Part shown: in pieces, positions 36,384-45,728 of the stretch
Position numbering within the stretch: the stretch's first letter is position 1
Layout of the letters: each line of letters opens with the position of its first letter
Origin: Sporosarcina sp. BP05
Lineage (GTDB): Bacteria; Bacillota; Bacilli; Bacillales_A; Planococcaceae
Direction: 5' to 3'
Length of the DNA stretch: 64,000 bases
Assembly (NCBI RefSeq): GCF_014282005.1
Contig: NZ_JACFTD010000002.1
Span: 186,001-250,000, forward strand
Notes under the pieces: generated by a model
Database searches by the model: none
Told to the model about the DNA's origin: nothing
The model's input: only the letters and a program-made list of their open reading frames with translations
Translations under genes and position numbers: made by a program

Positions 36384-37724
36384 ATTAACAAGATTCCGTT
36401 ATATGTGCTGAATAACTTCATTCGTTTTGAACGTCAGCTCTATCAAATATTCGGGTTAGAATTAGGCAGGCCAATCCGGTTAAAAGCGGTTTTGTATTTC
36501 TTTGTGATAGCAATAGTGGAGTCTACTATCTATTTTACCCCTGTAATTGGGCGGTTAATTAATTGGATACCTGTAGGGATCTTAATTCTTATACCAATAG
36601 GATTGGCATGGTTACTCGCAGATGTAGGAACGGAAGGTAGATCACCCGTAAACTTCTTTCGTTCGTTTATTTTGTATCAAGCAAGAAAGGTAAAGGACAG
36701 CTCGGTTTATAGAGGTAGAGAAGTTGATAAAGAAAAGGATTATCAATTCCATAACTACTTTACTTTTAATGAACTTGTACATCCAAAAAGTGACGATATA
36801 TCTATCGCAACAGAGATTGATGAAATACGAAAGAACGCAATTGAATATATAAAGCGAATTTCAGATAAAGGAAAAATAGCTAGTGTGGAACAAGACAATC
36901 ATAAAAATAATGAAACAGAGGTGGTCGATAAGGTGGCAGATGAACAACTACCAGAAATAGAAACGGAGCAATTACAAACAGGAAAGCAACCGGAAAAAGT
37001 CGGAAAGCGAATCAATCGGAGCCCACTTGTGACAACTGGTATTACTGTTCTTTTCACAATAGTACTAAGCGTTGCATTGGTTTTCGGTTTCCTTTATACA
37101 TTGACGGATTTTAAGTTCGGTGAAACTAATGCCGTCGCTAACAATTTGGATTCGCCTCATGAGGCAAATAAGGATGGTACAGAAAAAATAGTTTTGCCTA
37201 TTGATGAAAACCTCATTTTAGGTTTAAGAGCTGCGGCCATTCAAAAATACGGTGATGCAGTTAAAAACTTCGATAAATTAAACTTTGATGAGTTGGAAAA
37301 AGCAGATAGAAATGCCGTGTTGTTCACGTATTTAATGTCAGGTAATGCACAAAAAGCATTAGATTATGTTCCAGAATTTGATAAATCAATTGTCGGTTAC
37401 TATGTCGTAAAAAATGACCTTAAGTTACTACTAGATTTACAAACTGAGTCGGCATTAATCACATTTGAAGTTGCTGCGTTAAATAACGATTACGAAAAAG
37501 TAATTGAATTTCAAAGTGCAGAGAGAATGGAGATGGATGATAGAAGGGCTTACATTATTGCTGATGCTTATATCGCTTTAGGACGTGAAGATGAGGCTCT
37601 TGAATTTGCGAAAAGTATTGATGACAACTCATTACACTCATATATCGAGGAGAAAACGGATGCCAAAGACTTGGAAGAAGAGAAAAAAGAAAAAGAAGCT
37701 GAAGAATCTAACGGTAAAGCATAA
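36384..37724 (+). CDS. TcpE-like membrane protein fused to an EssB-like C-terminal domain
   Basis: 446 residues. Residues 1-125 match the TcpE/ConD pattern: short amphipathic start (YVLNNFIRFERQLYQIFGLELGRPI), two membrane segments, then a basic loop (FILYQARKVKDSS). After a polar linker a third membrane segment (about 217-238) leads to a C-terminal helical domain with TPR-like organisation (AVKNFDKLNFDEL, then YIIADAYIALGREDEALEFAKSIDD), reminiscent of the outer domain of the type VII secretion protein EssB/YukC. Start: GGAGGTG at 36370-36376 fits an ATT start at 36384; the first standard start is the GTG at 36405, 28 bases from the box. TcpE alone is usually near 130 residues. Confidence 0.72.
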   Translation: MNKIPLYVLNNFIRFERQLYQIFGLELGRPIRLKAVLYFFVIAIVESTIYFTPVIGRLINWIPVGILILIPIGLAWLLADVGTEGRSPVNFFRSFILYQARKVKDSSVYRGREVDKEKDYQFHNYFTFNELVHPKSDDISIATEIDEIRKNAIEYIKRISDKGKIASVEQDNHKNNETEVVDKVADEQLPEIETEQLQTGKQPEKVGKRINRSPLVTTGITVLFTIVLSVALVFGFLYTLTDFKFGETNAVANNLDSPHEANKDGTEKIVLPIDENLILGLRAAAIQKYGDAVKNFDKLNFDELEKADRNAVLFTYLMSGNAQKALDYVPEFDKSIVGYYVVKNDLKLLLDLQTESALITFEVAALNNDYEKVIEFQSAERMEMDDRRAYIIADAYIALGREDEALEFAKSIDDNSLHSYIEEKTDAKDLEEEKKEKEAEESNGKA

Positions 37725-37750
37725 ATGAGCATTTCATAGGAGGAATTTAC

Positions 37751-39064
37751 TTGTCAATTGAAAATAAAGATATGAAGAAGAAAGTGACGGTGATTGGGGC
37801 AATTGCCTTGTCAGCCGTTTTAGCTAGTGGTGTAGGATATACCAGTTATAACAAATTGAAAGAAAAAACCACAGAAGAAAAAAATGAAGAACAGATCAAG
37901 AAAAAAGATGATGGTGAAGTCGTTGATAGTTATACTTTCGACGAGGAATTAACAGAAACTGAAGATGTCCTTGAAGTGATGATTGCACAGGCCACTAAAA
38001 ATAAAGAATCTGATGTAACATTCTTTGATGATGAATATTTGGATTTGGACGATTCCATTGCGAATGCACATAAAAATGATGTGCAAAATATATCTTTCTT
38101 TGATGAGGAAGATGACTTTAAAGAGCTGAATGAATCTATTATTGCTGTTGCAAAAGATGAAATGACTGAAATAGCTTCCGACGATGTAGCAATGATAGAA
38201 CCTAATCTAAAGGATTCCGTTGCGCCAGAAGAAACTACGGAGCCCGCGGATTTTGAAAAGCCAATCGAACCCGTACCATCAACTAAACCAGTAGATTTGG
38301 AAAAGCCGATTGAGCAAGAGAAGCCATCTAATCCAGTTATTTCGGTACCGGTAGAGCAAGAAGAATCAACAAAACCAACTGAACCTGCGAATCCAGAAGA
38401 ACAAACAGTACCGCAAAAACCGCTAGTTCCGGCAAAACCAACAGAACCTGAAGTACCGACAATTCCGGAAGAATCAACGAATCCTGTGGAGCCGGAAAAT
38501 CCAATAAAACCAGTGATTCCTGAAGAACCAGAAGTTCCGACAAATCCAGTGGTACCAACAGAGCCTGAGAATCCAGTAGAACCTGATGTACCGTTAGAAC
38601 CCGAGGAGCCTATAATTCCAGAAGACCCAACGGACCCTGTGGAACCAGAAGAGCCAGAGGAGCCAGTAGTTCCTGTTAATCCAGCAGAACCAGGGGAACC
38701 AATAGAGCCTGCTGAACCAGAAGAACCGACAGACCCGGAAGAGCCAACTAATCCAGTAGAACCTATTGAACCCGAATACCCGACTGATCCAGAGGAAACG
38801 GAGGATCCAACTGAACCAATTAATCCCGAGGAACGGGCAGAACCAGAAATACCTACTATTCCAGTAGAACCTACCGATCCTGAAGTTCCCACAGAAACAG
38901 AAGACCCAATGGAACCGATTGACCCAATTGAACCAGAACTTCCAACTGATCCAGTAGAACCTGGAAATCCAAATACAGAACCAGCAGAACCGACAAACCC
39001 TACTGATTCGGAACAACCAGAAGAACCCGTTATTTCTATCGGACCGAACGAAGATGCAGAATAA
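37751..39064 (+). CDS. Membrane-anchored proline-rich rod protein
   Basis: 437 residues, TTG start with ATAGGAGGA. One N-terminal membrane segment (about residues 10-28) is followed by about 100 acidic residues with two related motifs (VTFFDDEY and ISFFDEED). About 270 residues of E-P-x-x-P type repeats follow (Glu/Asp, Pro, Thr, Val, Asn only). No LPxTG sorting signal is present. Such regions adopt stiff extended shapes and could span the peptidoglycan. It sits between the TcpE-like and VirB4 genes, so a structural role in the transfer channel is likely. The long open frame on the opposite strand is a by-product of the repeats. Confidence 0.75.
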   Translation: MSIENKDMKKKVTVIGAIALSAVLASGVGYTSYNKLKEKTTEEKNEEQIKKKDDGEVVDSYTFDEELTETEDVLEVMIAQATKNKESDVTFFDDEYLDLDDSIANAHKNDVQNISFFDEEDDFKELNESIIAVAKDEMTEIASDDVAMIEPNLKDSVAPEETTEPADFEKPIEPVPSTKPVDLEKPIEQEKPSNPVISVPVEQEESTKPTEPANPEEQTVPQKPLVPAKPTEPEVPTIPEESTNPVEPENPIKPVIPEEPEVPTNPVVPTEPENPVEPDVPLEPEEPIIPEDPTDPVEPEEPEEPVVPVNPAEPGEPIEPAEPEEPTDPEEPTNPVEPIEPEYPTDPEETEDPTEPINPEERAEPEIPTIPVEPTDPEVPTETEDPMEPIDPIEPELPTDPVEPGNPNTEPAEPTNPTDSEQPEEPVISIGPNEDAE

Positions 39065-39071
39065 CGATAAT

Positions 39072-39108
39072 GAAAGAAGCTGTGTTTAATTGCGGCTTCT
39101 TTTGTTTT
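39072..39108 (+). terminator. Terminator-like hairpin before virB4
   Basis: GAAAGAAGC and GCTTCTTTT flank a 14-base loop and are followed by GTTTT. The VirB4 binding site starts 12 bases later. Confidence 0.75.
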
Positions 39109-39136
39109 CAAAAAACTATGAGGGAAGTGGTACACA

Positions 39137-41725
39137 TTGAAAATCGAGTTTCCGATTAAGCATATAGAAAATAATTTAATATTTGCCCATGATAGAACAG
39201 TTTGGGCATATTACAAAATAGACGGATTTAATTATGACTTCTTAGAAGACGATGAGAAAATAATCCCATTTCAACAACAGATGTCTTTTCTAACAAACAT
39301 CGGTCTTGATTTACATTATTTAGTGGTTCCTAATCCGACGAATATTACAGGTATTTTGAACGCTACAATTAATGAAATGAATATGAAAAGTTATCCGTTG
39401 AAAGAAAATGGCATTCAGTATATAAATCAAGTAAAAAGAGCTTTAGAAAATGAACGAGAATTGAATGAGTCCAGTGAGTATCATCACTACATTGGTATTC
39501 AACTAGATCCCGAGAAAAATAAATATGCTTCAGGTAATGCTGGTATCAATGCCCTTACATCTGTTAAGAAGTTTATTGAAGGATTCAGTTCACCGTTATA
39601 TCAAGCGGTAGGATTGTATCCCGATGACATTTTAGAAAGCCAAATTAAAGCTTTTCAAAGCCAAGCCGTGTCAATCGAATCAACAATAGCTAACTCATTC
39701 GGTTCACGGATTCAAAAAGTAACGACGGAGGAATTAGTATTTATTATTGAAAAAAGTTTCAGTACAAGAAATAATAATACGGATGTTCAGCTTCGTAATT
39801 CGTATGAAATTGGTAAAGAAGTTGAAGGGGTAGATAAGCAAAGAAAGAAATATAAAGCGATTCGTAATAATAAGAAGGAATTCTTTGATGTGCAAAATAC
39901 GAATATCAAAGAAATTGGTCCTAAGACATTGATGTTGAGTCGGATTACTGACGCGAATGAGATTGAAAGTTTGTATTGCCAATACTTAACGATTGAATAT
40001 ATGGACGATGTTCAGCATCATCCGGGTAGTGAATGGCTATACCGGATTCAATTGCGAATGCCTTTTCCGTTAACCGTTTCGATTCGTGCGGAAAATCAAC
40101 CGAATGAAATAATTAAGAAGAAATTAAGTAATGCAAAGTTGGAATTCAAAGACCAACGTAATGAAGCTCAAAAGGGCGGTCAAGATGTTGATATGAGTGT
40201 CGATGTTTCACAAAGTGGAACGATTCAAATGGAAAACTATTTTAAGCAAACAGGATTTCCCGGGTTTGCTGTATCGTTCGTCTTTAAAGTAACTGCCGAA
40301 TCTGAAGAACAATTAAAGACGAGGGTTGGTTTGTTGAGAAATGAATTATCAAAGTACGGTTTGAAAATTGTCGCTCCTTACGGTGAGCAAGTTCATTTCT
40401 TATTAGAAGCTATTCCTGGTTCGAAAAAATATCAAGATGATTATAAGATGGAAGTTGCTCCTGGTGTTTTAGCTGGAATGATGTTCGGTGCTACAACAAA
40501 CATTGGGGATAATCGAGGATTCTATATCGGACATACTTCGCAATTTTCAAAGCCAGTCTTTATCCAGCCTGATTTAGCAGCCAAGGCATTTGATGGGCTT
40601 GGTAACGTAGTAGATTCAATATCAGTTCTAGTTGCTGGGATGACAGGACGAGGAAAATCTTTCTTTATGAATCTATTTATTTACCTTGCAACACTTACTG
40701 GCTCCAAAGGATTAATCATAGATCCTAAAGGAGATAGAACAGGATGGGATAAGGGACTCCCGTTCATTCCGAAAGAGTTCATAGAAGTTTGGACGCTCGG
40801 TTCTGACCCCGACGATGCCGGTTCACTTGACCCATTTAGAACAAGTACAAGTATTGAGGAAGCGAAAGACATTACTATGGACATTCTTTCGTATCTGGCA
40901 AACATTAATTTGAACGAAGATGCTTACAATATTTTAAGTGAAGCAGTTGAAGAAGTATCAAATGAAGATGATCCATGTATTGGAAGGGTTCTAACCTATT
41001 TACATGAGTTGTATGACCGTCGTCCAGAAAGTATGTCGAACAGTCGCTATGAAGCACTAGAACGGTTGAGAGGTACGCTAGAGACATTGAAACGCAATCA
41101 ACTCTCTATGTTGCTATTTGGGGAAGTGGGGCAAAACTTTAAAGTGCTAGAACATGACAAACCGATTCAAGTACTTATGATTCAAAACCTTAACTTGCCA
41201 TCATCTAGTGAGAAGAAGAACGCTAGAACGATTCACAAGATATCGGAAGCAATTATGATTTCAATCACTGCTTGGACAAAGCAATACATGTTTAAAAGCG
41301 ATAGAGGTACACACAAGTTCATTCTACAAGACGAAGCAAGTGCAATCGAACGAAGTCCAATTGGAGCTGAATTAATGGACTTTATCGTCCGAATGGGTCG
41401 TTTCTATAATACGACTTTGATTAAGGGGTCGCAAAATGCTTCTGACCACGGTAATGATGTTGCAAATATGGGGATGAAATTTAGTTTTGGATTGCGTAAA
41501 ACGAGTGAAGCGGAAGAAATGTTAAGTTACTTGAACCTACCCAAAACAAATGCAAATATCGAAACGTTAAAAGCATTGGATCGTGGTGAAGCTTTATTTC
41601 AAGATATTTATGGTCGTTCTGCCGTTGTGAAAATTAATCCGGTGTTTGTTGAGTTATTAGATGCATTTGATTCTTCTACATCATCCGAAGAGGAAAGAGA
41701 GCGTGAAAAAGATAGAGTAGTATGA
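39137..41725 (+). CDS. VirB4/ConE-type conjugation ATPase
   Basis: 862-residue ATPase that powers type IV secretion. Walker A is GMTGRGKS at residues 501-508, and Walker B is in KFILQDEASAI at about 724-734. SQNASDH further on belongs to the conserved C-terminal ATPase core. The N-terminal half resembles the TraC/VirB4 N-terminal domain. TTG start with GAGGGAAGTGG. The protein is long relative to many VirB4 (about 800) but normal for the ConE group. It anchors the identification of this stretch as a mating-pair formation operon. Confidence 0.95.
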   Translation: MKIEFPIKHIENNLIFAHDRTVWAYYKIDGFNYDFLEDDEKIIPFQQQMSFLTNIGLDLHYLVVPNPTNITGILNATINEMNMKSYPLKENGIQYINQVKRALENERELNESSEYHHYIGIQLDPEKNKYASGNAGINALTSVKKFIEGFSSPLYQAVGLYPDDILESQIKAFQSQAVSIESTIANSFGSRIQKVTTEELVFIIEKSFSTRNNNTDVQLRNSYEIGKEVEGVDKQRKKYKAIRNNKKEFFDVQNTNIKEIGPKTLMLSRITDANEIESLYCQYLTIEYMDDVQHHPGSEWLYRIQLRMPFPLTVSIRAENQPNEIIKKKLSNAKLEFKDQRNEAQKGGQDVDMSVDVSQSGTIQMENYFKQTGFPGFAVSFVFKVTAESEEQLKTRVGLLRNELSKYGLKIVAPYGEQVHFLLEAIPGSKKYQDDYKMEVAPGVLAGMMFGATTNIGDNRGFYIGHTSQFSKPVFIQPDLAAKAFDGLGNVVDSISVLVAGMTGRGKSFFMNLFIYLATLTGSKGLIIDPKGDRTGWDKGLPFIPKEFIEVWTLGSDPDDAGSLDPFRTSTSIEEAKDITMDILSYLANINLNEDAYNILSEAVEEVSNEDDPCIGRVLTYLHELYDRRPESMSNSRYEALERLRGTLETLKRNQLSMLLFGEVGQNFKVLEHDKPIQVLMIQNLNLPSSSEKKNARTIHKISEAIMISITAWTKQYMFKSDRGTHKFILQDEASAIERSPIGAELMDFIVRMGRFYNTTLIKGSQNASDHGNDVANMGMKFSFGLRKTSEAEEMLSYLNLPKTNANIETLKALDRGEALFQDIYGRSAVVKINPVFVELLDAFDSSTSSEEEREREKDRVV

Positions 41726-41757
41726 TAATATACAACACAACGAAAGGAAGTGTCATA

Positions 41758-42309
41758 TTGAATAAAAAACGTATCCTAAGCCTAGCAGCAGTGTTAGGTA
41801 TGACTTTTCTAATTGCGGGCTGTAATTCGGATGGGAAAGAAAGTGAAACGGTAGAAAAAGGAGAAAATGCTAATGCGAAGAAATATGAAGAAGTATTTAA
41901 AGAAACTGATGAAATAGCGCATGATTTTTTAAAGTTGAAGATAGAGCAAAATTATCCTGAAATTCTTAAATATATGTCTACAAAGGGAATTGAAGAATTA
42001 GAAGAAAAGTCAAGTTACCTTCTTGAAACACATAGGTTACCCGATGAATTTGAAGAACTTGATGGGATGTATGAATTAAGAAGATACGATAATTTTTATG
42101 ATGATAACAACGGAGAAGTCTTTTATAGATATAGTAGATTTAATGATAGAGAGGTCTTAGTAAACGATTGGATTATCTTGACACGGAATGAAGAAAAAGA
42201 TTGGAAAGTAAGATCATATTTTGATACAAGACCAGAAATAATCAATGACTCAAATGCTGAAACTGGTACAGTGCTTCATGAACTGCCAGTAGAAGAGAAA
42301 GTCCAATAG
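41758..42309 (+). CDS. Lipoprotein with NTF2-like domain
   Basis: 183 residues from the TTG at 41758, seven bases after AAAGGAAGTG. A classic lipobox signal peptide (LAAVLGMTFLIAGC) places the mature N-terminal cysteine at residue 21. The mature part (about 60-170) has the helix-strand pattern of an NTF2-like fold (HDFLKLKIEQNYPEILKYMS, then WKVRSYFDTRPE). The open frame extends 36 bases upstream but would bury the signal peptide. Probably an outer-face partner of the channel. Confidence 0.78.
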   Translation: MNKKRILSLAAVLGMTFLIAGCNSDGKESETVEKGENANAKKYEEVFKETDEIAHDFLKLKIEQNYPEILKYMSTKGIEELEEKSSYLLETHRLPDEFEELDGMYELRRYDNFYDDNNGEVFYRYSRFNDREVLVNDWIILTRNEEKDWKVRSYFDTRPEIINDSNAETGTVLHELPVEEKVQ

Positions 42310-42352
42310 GCATTTTCTAGTTAAGTACGGAAGGAGGTAACAGGCTTTAAGT

Positions 42353-42384
42353 AACCCTTGCTTTATGCATAGGGTTATTTTTAT
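42353..42384 (+). terminator. Terminator-like hairpin between lipoprotein and channel genes
   Basis: AACCCT and AGGGTT around 12 bases, then ATTTTTATT. An AAGGAGGTAA box at 42331-42340 lies upstream of the hairpin, and no box is seen between the hairpin and the next ATG, an odd order. Confidence 0.65.
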
Positions 42385-42397
42385 TGCCTAAAATTAT

Positions 42398-44887
42398 ATG
42401 AAATCTAATAACTTGAGAATATTTCTAGTATTTATGACGATATTTTTGTTTTTCGGTATGGGAGTCACTCATTCAGGATTAGCAGATGACGGTGTAGGAA
42501 CTAATAAAATGTCAGATATCATGGATATTATTACGGATCAATATGGTGAGTTTAAAGATGACGGAAAATCTTATTATCACTTGGATGCGGTTTCAGATAA
42601 GGATGTAGAATCTTTTGACGAAGGTAAGAAGTTCTGGGCTGACACTTACGATAAACTATTTGGGTGGGCTGATGTTAAAGAAAATGTAGGTAACAAATTA
42701 AGTGAAATGGTTAATTTAATCAATAATATTGTCTTTGATATAAATATGTTTTTAACCTACACGATGCTGGTTATGTATGACTTAGCTTATACTGCCGATT
42801 TCACAGAAAAGATTATTGAGGAATTGGATTCTTTAATGTCCAATATTACAGGTGTTACTGGTGGGAGATTTAGTATTGGAAATGGTCTTTTTGGGAATCT
42901 TGTAAAACTTATAGCAATCATAACTGGCATGTATGCATTATATGTTTTTATCCTAAAACGAGCTTTCTTCGAATCGTTTTCAACGGTTTTTCAAACAATT
43001 ATTGCGTTGACAATCGCAATCCTGATGTTTGCTAACTACACAACGCTTTTAACGGGAGCCAACAAAATAACCACGGATTTAAGTGGGTTTGTTGTAAGTC
43101 TTCCAAGTCAATCTAATGAATCAGAACCAAATATTAATGATCCAAAAACAAAAATGAAAGATAGTATTTGGGGAATGTTTGTCGACAGACCCTACTTGTA
43201 TATGCAATATGGTACACATGACGTGGCAGATCTGGGTGATGGAGATCGAAGTAGAGGAATTCAACGAGTTAAAAGTATTTTAAAAGAACCTATTGGCGAA
43301 GGTCGGCAAACAAAAGTAATTGAAGAAGAAGCTTCCAAAATAACCTTTGATAACAACATGATGAAGTATTCCGCAGTAAATAGCCGATTAGCTTTCTCAT
43401 ATTTCTACATGATGATTAATGGGTTAGTCTCACTACCAATCTATTTATTGTCACTTTGTTTAATTCTATTTCAGTTCTGGTTTATGGTCATTGCAGCTCT
43501 TGCGCCCTTTGCTTTACTGATTGGTGCAATTCCAGGACAATTTAATGTTTTGAAACGATATTTCATTGAGTTAGGCATCCCATTAGCTTTGAAGATATTT
43601 GTTTCATTCATTGCGTTAATTGTATTTGTAATTTCAGATATTATTTACGCTGGTGATTTCAAATCGATAAATGGAGCTTCTAATCCATTTTATAGCTATG
43701 TAGGTGCAGCAACCTTTAATTTATTATTGTTCGGAACAATTTTTATTCTACGGAACAGAATCAAAGATATATTCTCGTCTGGATCGAATGCAATTCGTGA
43801 CCTAAGAGAAAGTTCTGGAACGTTCACAGCTCCATTTAAAAAGGGTGTACAAAACGTTGCTACGGTTGGTGGTGCTGTTGCCGGTGCTGCGGTTGGAGGT
43901 CCAGCTGGTGCTATGACAGGCGCGGCAATTGGTGGATCTGTTGGTAAGGTTGCAACAGGTGAAGGTGGCATAAGTGACGTTGCTGGCTCTGCGATGAAAG
44001 CCCAACATCTTGCCCACTTGAGTAAGATGACAAAAACGCAACAAGCTGCAAAGCTTTCTGCTACTGACAAGGGTAAGTTAGACGGTTTTATGGATGACAA
44101 AAACTTGACCCCTGAAATGAAAGAGGAAACGAAGGAAGCCCTTGAAAAAGAAGGAATAACAAATTTAAGTGATGAAGAACTGAATGAACAATTTACGAAA
44201 ATTAGTAATAAAGGCGATTTGGACGGTAATTTTGCTCAAACGTTTGCTAAAGGTATTTCAGATGACCGAAGAAGCAATGCAATCGAAAAAGAAAAAGATT
44301 TATTATTTGCTGGAAGAGAACAAAAACGTGAACAAACAAAATCAGTTCTGTCTGACAAAGGAATCCCCTCAGAAATGGTTGATGCAACAATGACTGCTTT
44401 AGATCAACAAGGTTTGCACGATGTAAGTCCGAAAGAATTGCATTCGCAACACGACAAATTGATGACGCAAGGCGAATTGAATGATGACTATGCTGCGACA
44501 TTTGCAAAAGGGATTGCGGATGAAAGAAAAACGATTCAACTACAAAAAGAGAAGCAAGATGTATACGGTGAAGTGGAATATGAACTTCATATGAATAAAT
44601 CCATGGTGACAAATGAGCTTGCGAATAAAGGTGTGCCAACCGAAATGATTAATCAAACCCTGGATACATTAGGTGATCGCGGTTTAAACAATGTCAGTCC
44701 AAGTGAAATGAACAGACATTTCGATTTGGTAGTTGAACAAGCTGAAAAAGGCGAATGGAAAAATGGTTTTGCAGACACGTTTGCTAGCAACATTGAAAAT
44801 GAAAGAAGGGCCATCGAATTGGAAAAGGAAAGAAAAGCCATTATTGAAGGCAATAACCTGAAATCGTTAGATGATTTTCCAGAGTAG
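42398..44887 (+). CDS. VirB6/ConG/TcpH-like channel protein with three C-terminal repeats
   Basis: 829 residues. A signal-peptide-like N-terminus (residues 1-28) is followed by about seven membrane segments up to residue 455, the usual build of the VirB6-like inner-membrane channel protein of Gram-positive systems. Next is a Gly/Ala-rich stretch (about 485-525), then a long cytoplasmic tail. The tail contains three tandem repeats of 75-90 residues starting near residues 570, 660 and 750. Each has P-x-E-M, L-x-x-x-G, a L-S/P-x-E-L/M motif, FA-TFA-x-I-x-x-E/D-R and a Glu/Lys helix. No ribosome binding site is close to this ATG. Confidence 0.83.
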   Translation: MKSNNLRIFLVFMTIFLFFGMGVTHSGLADDGVGTNKMSDIMDIITDQYGEFKDDGKSYYHLDAVSDKDVESFDEGKKFWADTYDKLFGWADVKENVGNKLSEMVNLINNIVFDINMFLTYTMLVMYDLAYTADFTEKIIEELDSLMSNITGVTGGRFSIGNGLFGNLVKLIAIITGMYALYVFILKRAFFESFSTVFQTIIALTIAILMFANYTTLLTGANKITTDLSGFVVSLPSQSNESEPNINDPKTKMKDSIWGMFVDRPYLYMQYGTHDVADLGDGDRSRGIQRVKSILKEPIGEGRQTKVIEEEASKITFDNNMMKYSAVNSRLAFSYFYMMINGLVSLPIYLLSLCLILFQFWFMVIAALAPFALLIGAIPGQFNVLKRYFIELGIPLALKIFVSFIALIVFVISDIIYAGDFKSINGASNPFYSYVGAATFNLLLFGTIFILRNRIKDIFSSGSNAIRDLRESSGTFTAPFKKGVQNVATVGGAVAGAAVGGPAGAMTGAAIGGSVGKVATGEGGISDVAGSAMKAQHLAHLSKMTKTQQAAKLSATDKGKLDGFMDDKNLTPEMKEETKEALEKEGITNLSDEELNEQFTKISNKGDLDGNFAQTFAKGISDDRRSNAIEKEKDLLFAGREQKREQTKSVLSDKGIPSEMVDATMTALDQQGLHDVSPKELHSQHDKLMTQGELNDDYAATFAKGIADERKTIQLQKEKQDVYGEVEYELHMNKSMVTNELANKGVPTEMINQTLDTLGDRGLNNVSPSEMNRHFDLVVEQAEKGEWKNGFADTFASNIENERRAIELEKERKAIIEGNNLKSLDDFPE

Positions 44888-44942
44888 TAAATGAGTTTTT
44901 TGAAACTAGCATAATAACTAGAAAAAGGAGTTGACACTTTCG

Positions 44943-45680
44943 GTGAGTGAGCAAACAAAAAGAATAGTTTCTTATGGCGTGATGGGTCTAGCTGTCACGC
45001 TTTTATTATTGGGTTTTATTATCGGTTTTGTCGATAAAGGAAAGAAGAACAGTGTAGATGATAATTCAATACAAACTCCCAATGGAAATGCGGAAGAAAA
45101 TATTTGGCAATATACTTCAAAAGAAGGAACCAAAGAAAATAGTTTAGCTGAAAACGAAGGGGCTGATACCAAAAAGGAAGGAAGTGGAGATAGTGGTGTT
45201 GTAAAAGAAAATCCTGAAAAGAACTATTTGAAAGTACCTGAAGAGGTTTCAAAAAAACCGACTCAAAATGATATGTTCAGCAATAAGGATTTGGAGAAAA
45301 CAATGGAAATTGCAAATGAATTTGCTTTAAAGTTTCATGAGTTTGATAAAGCATCACCTGTTAAACATTTAGAATCCGTTGAGGGACTGCTGGATCAAGG
45401 ATATATCAGTTACCTGATGGATAGTGAAGAAGAAATGATTACGGGGTTAAAAAATGTGAAAGGAATCGTTTCAAGAAAAGTTCTTTCAGTGGAGATTAAA
45501 GAACCTGTTGCCCCAACATTAATTGCTATTTCATGGGATGCGGTAGTTATAAGTGAAGTGATTACTAGTGATGGAAAAACCAGAAAGGATACAGATATTT
45601 ACAGTTTGATGTTTGAAAAAGACGACAGCCACAAATTTCAAATTGTTGAGTATTACTTGAACTATGACGACAAAAGATAG
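44943..45680 (+). CDS. Single-span membrane protein with NTF2-like outer domain
   Basis: 245 residues from the GTG at 44943 (AAAAAGGAG 12 bases upstream; a TTG at 44931 is the alternative). One membrane segment (about residues 8-28), then a low-complexity linker of about 70 residues. The C-terminal domain (about 110-245) has the NTF2-like order of long helix and strands (MEIANEFALKFHEFDK, then LIAISWDAVVIS, then KFQIVEYYLNY). VirB8-like and TcpC-type proteins use this fold, so it is probably a second scaffold component. Confidence 0.7.
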   Translation: MSEQTKRIVSYGVMGLAVTLLLLGFIIGFVDKGKKNSVDDNSIQTPNGNAEENIWQYTSKEGTKENSLAENEGADTKKEGSGDSGVVKENPEKNYLKVPEEVSKKPTQNDMFSNKDLEKTMEIANEFALKFHEFDKASPVKHLESVEGLLDQGYISYLMDSEEEMITGLKNVKGIVSRKVLSVEIKEPVAPTLIAISWDAVVISEVITSDGKTRKDTDIYSLMFEKDDSHKFQIVEYYLNYDDKR

Positions 45681-45728
45681 GGAGGAGGGAGCGAACAAAA
45701 GCTCTTTTAAGGGTAAGTAGTTCGTGGA

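Noticed and set aside
36073-37724. A type VII secretion system
   Set aside because: Only one domain resembles EssB; there is no EssC, EsxA or EsaA, and the neighbours are clearly type IV secretion genes.
38220-39030. Periodic short repeats that could suggest a CRISPR array
   Set aside because: The period is in codons (Glu-Pro-x-x-Pro) and the frame is open throughout; there are no constant repeats with unique spacers and no cas genes.
37930-39135. 401-codon open frame on the minus strand, Ser/Gly-rich
   Set aside because: It is the mirror of the Pro/Glu repeat gene on the plus strand; composition (GSxGS repeats) follows from the codons of the repeat and it has no convincing start signal or place in the operon.
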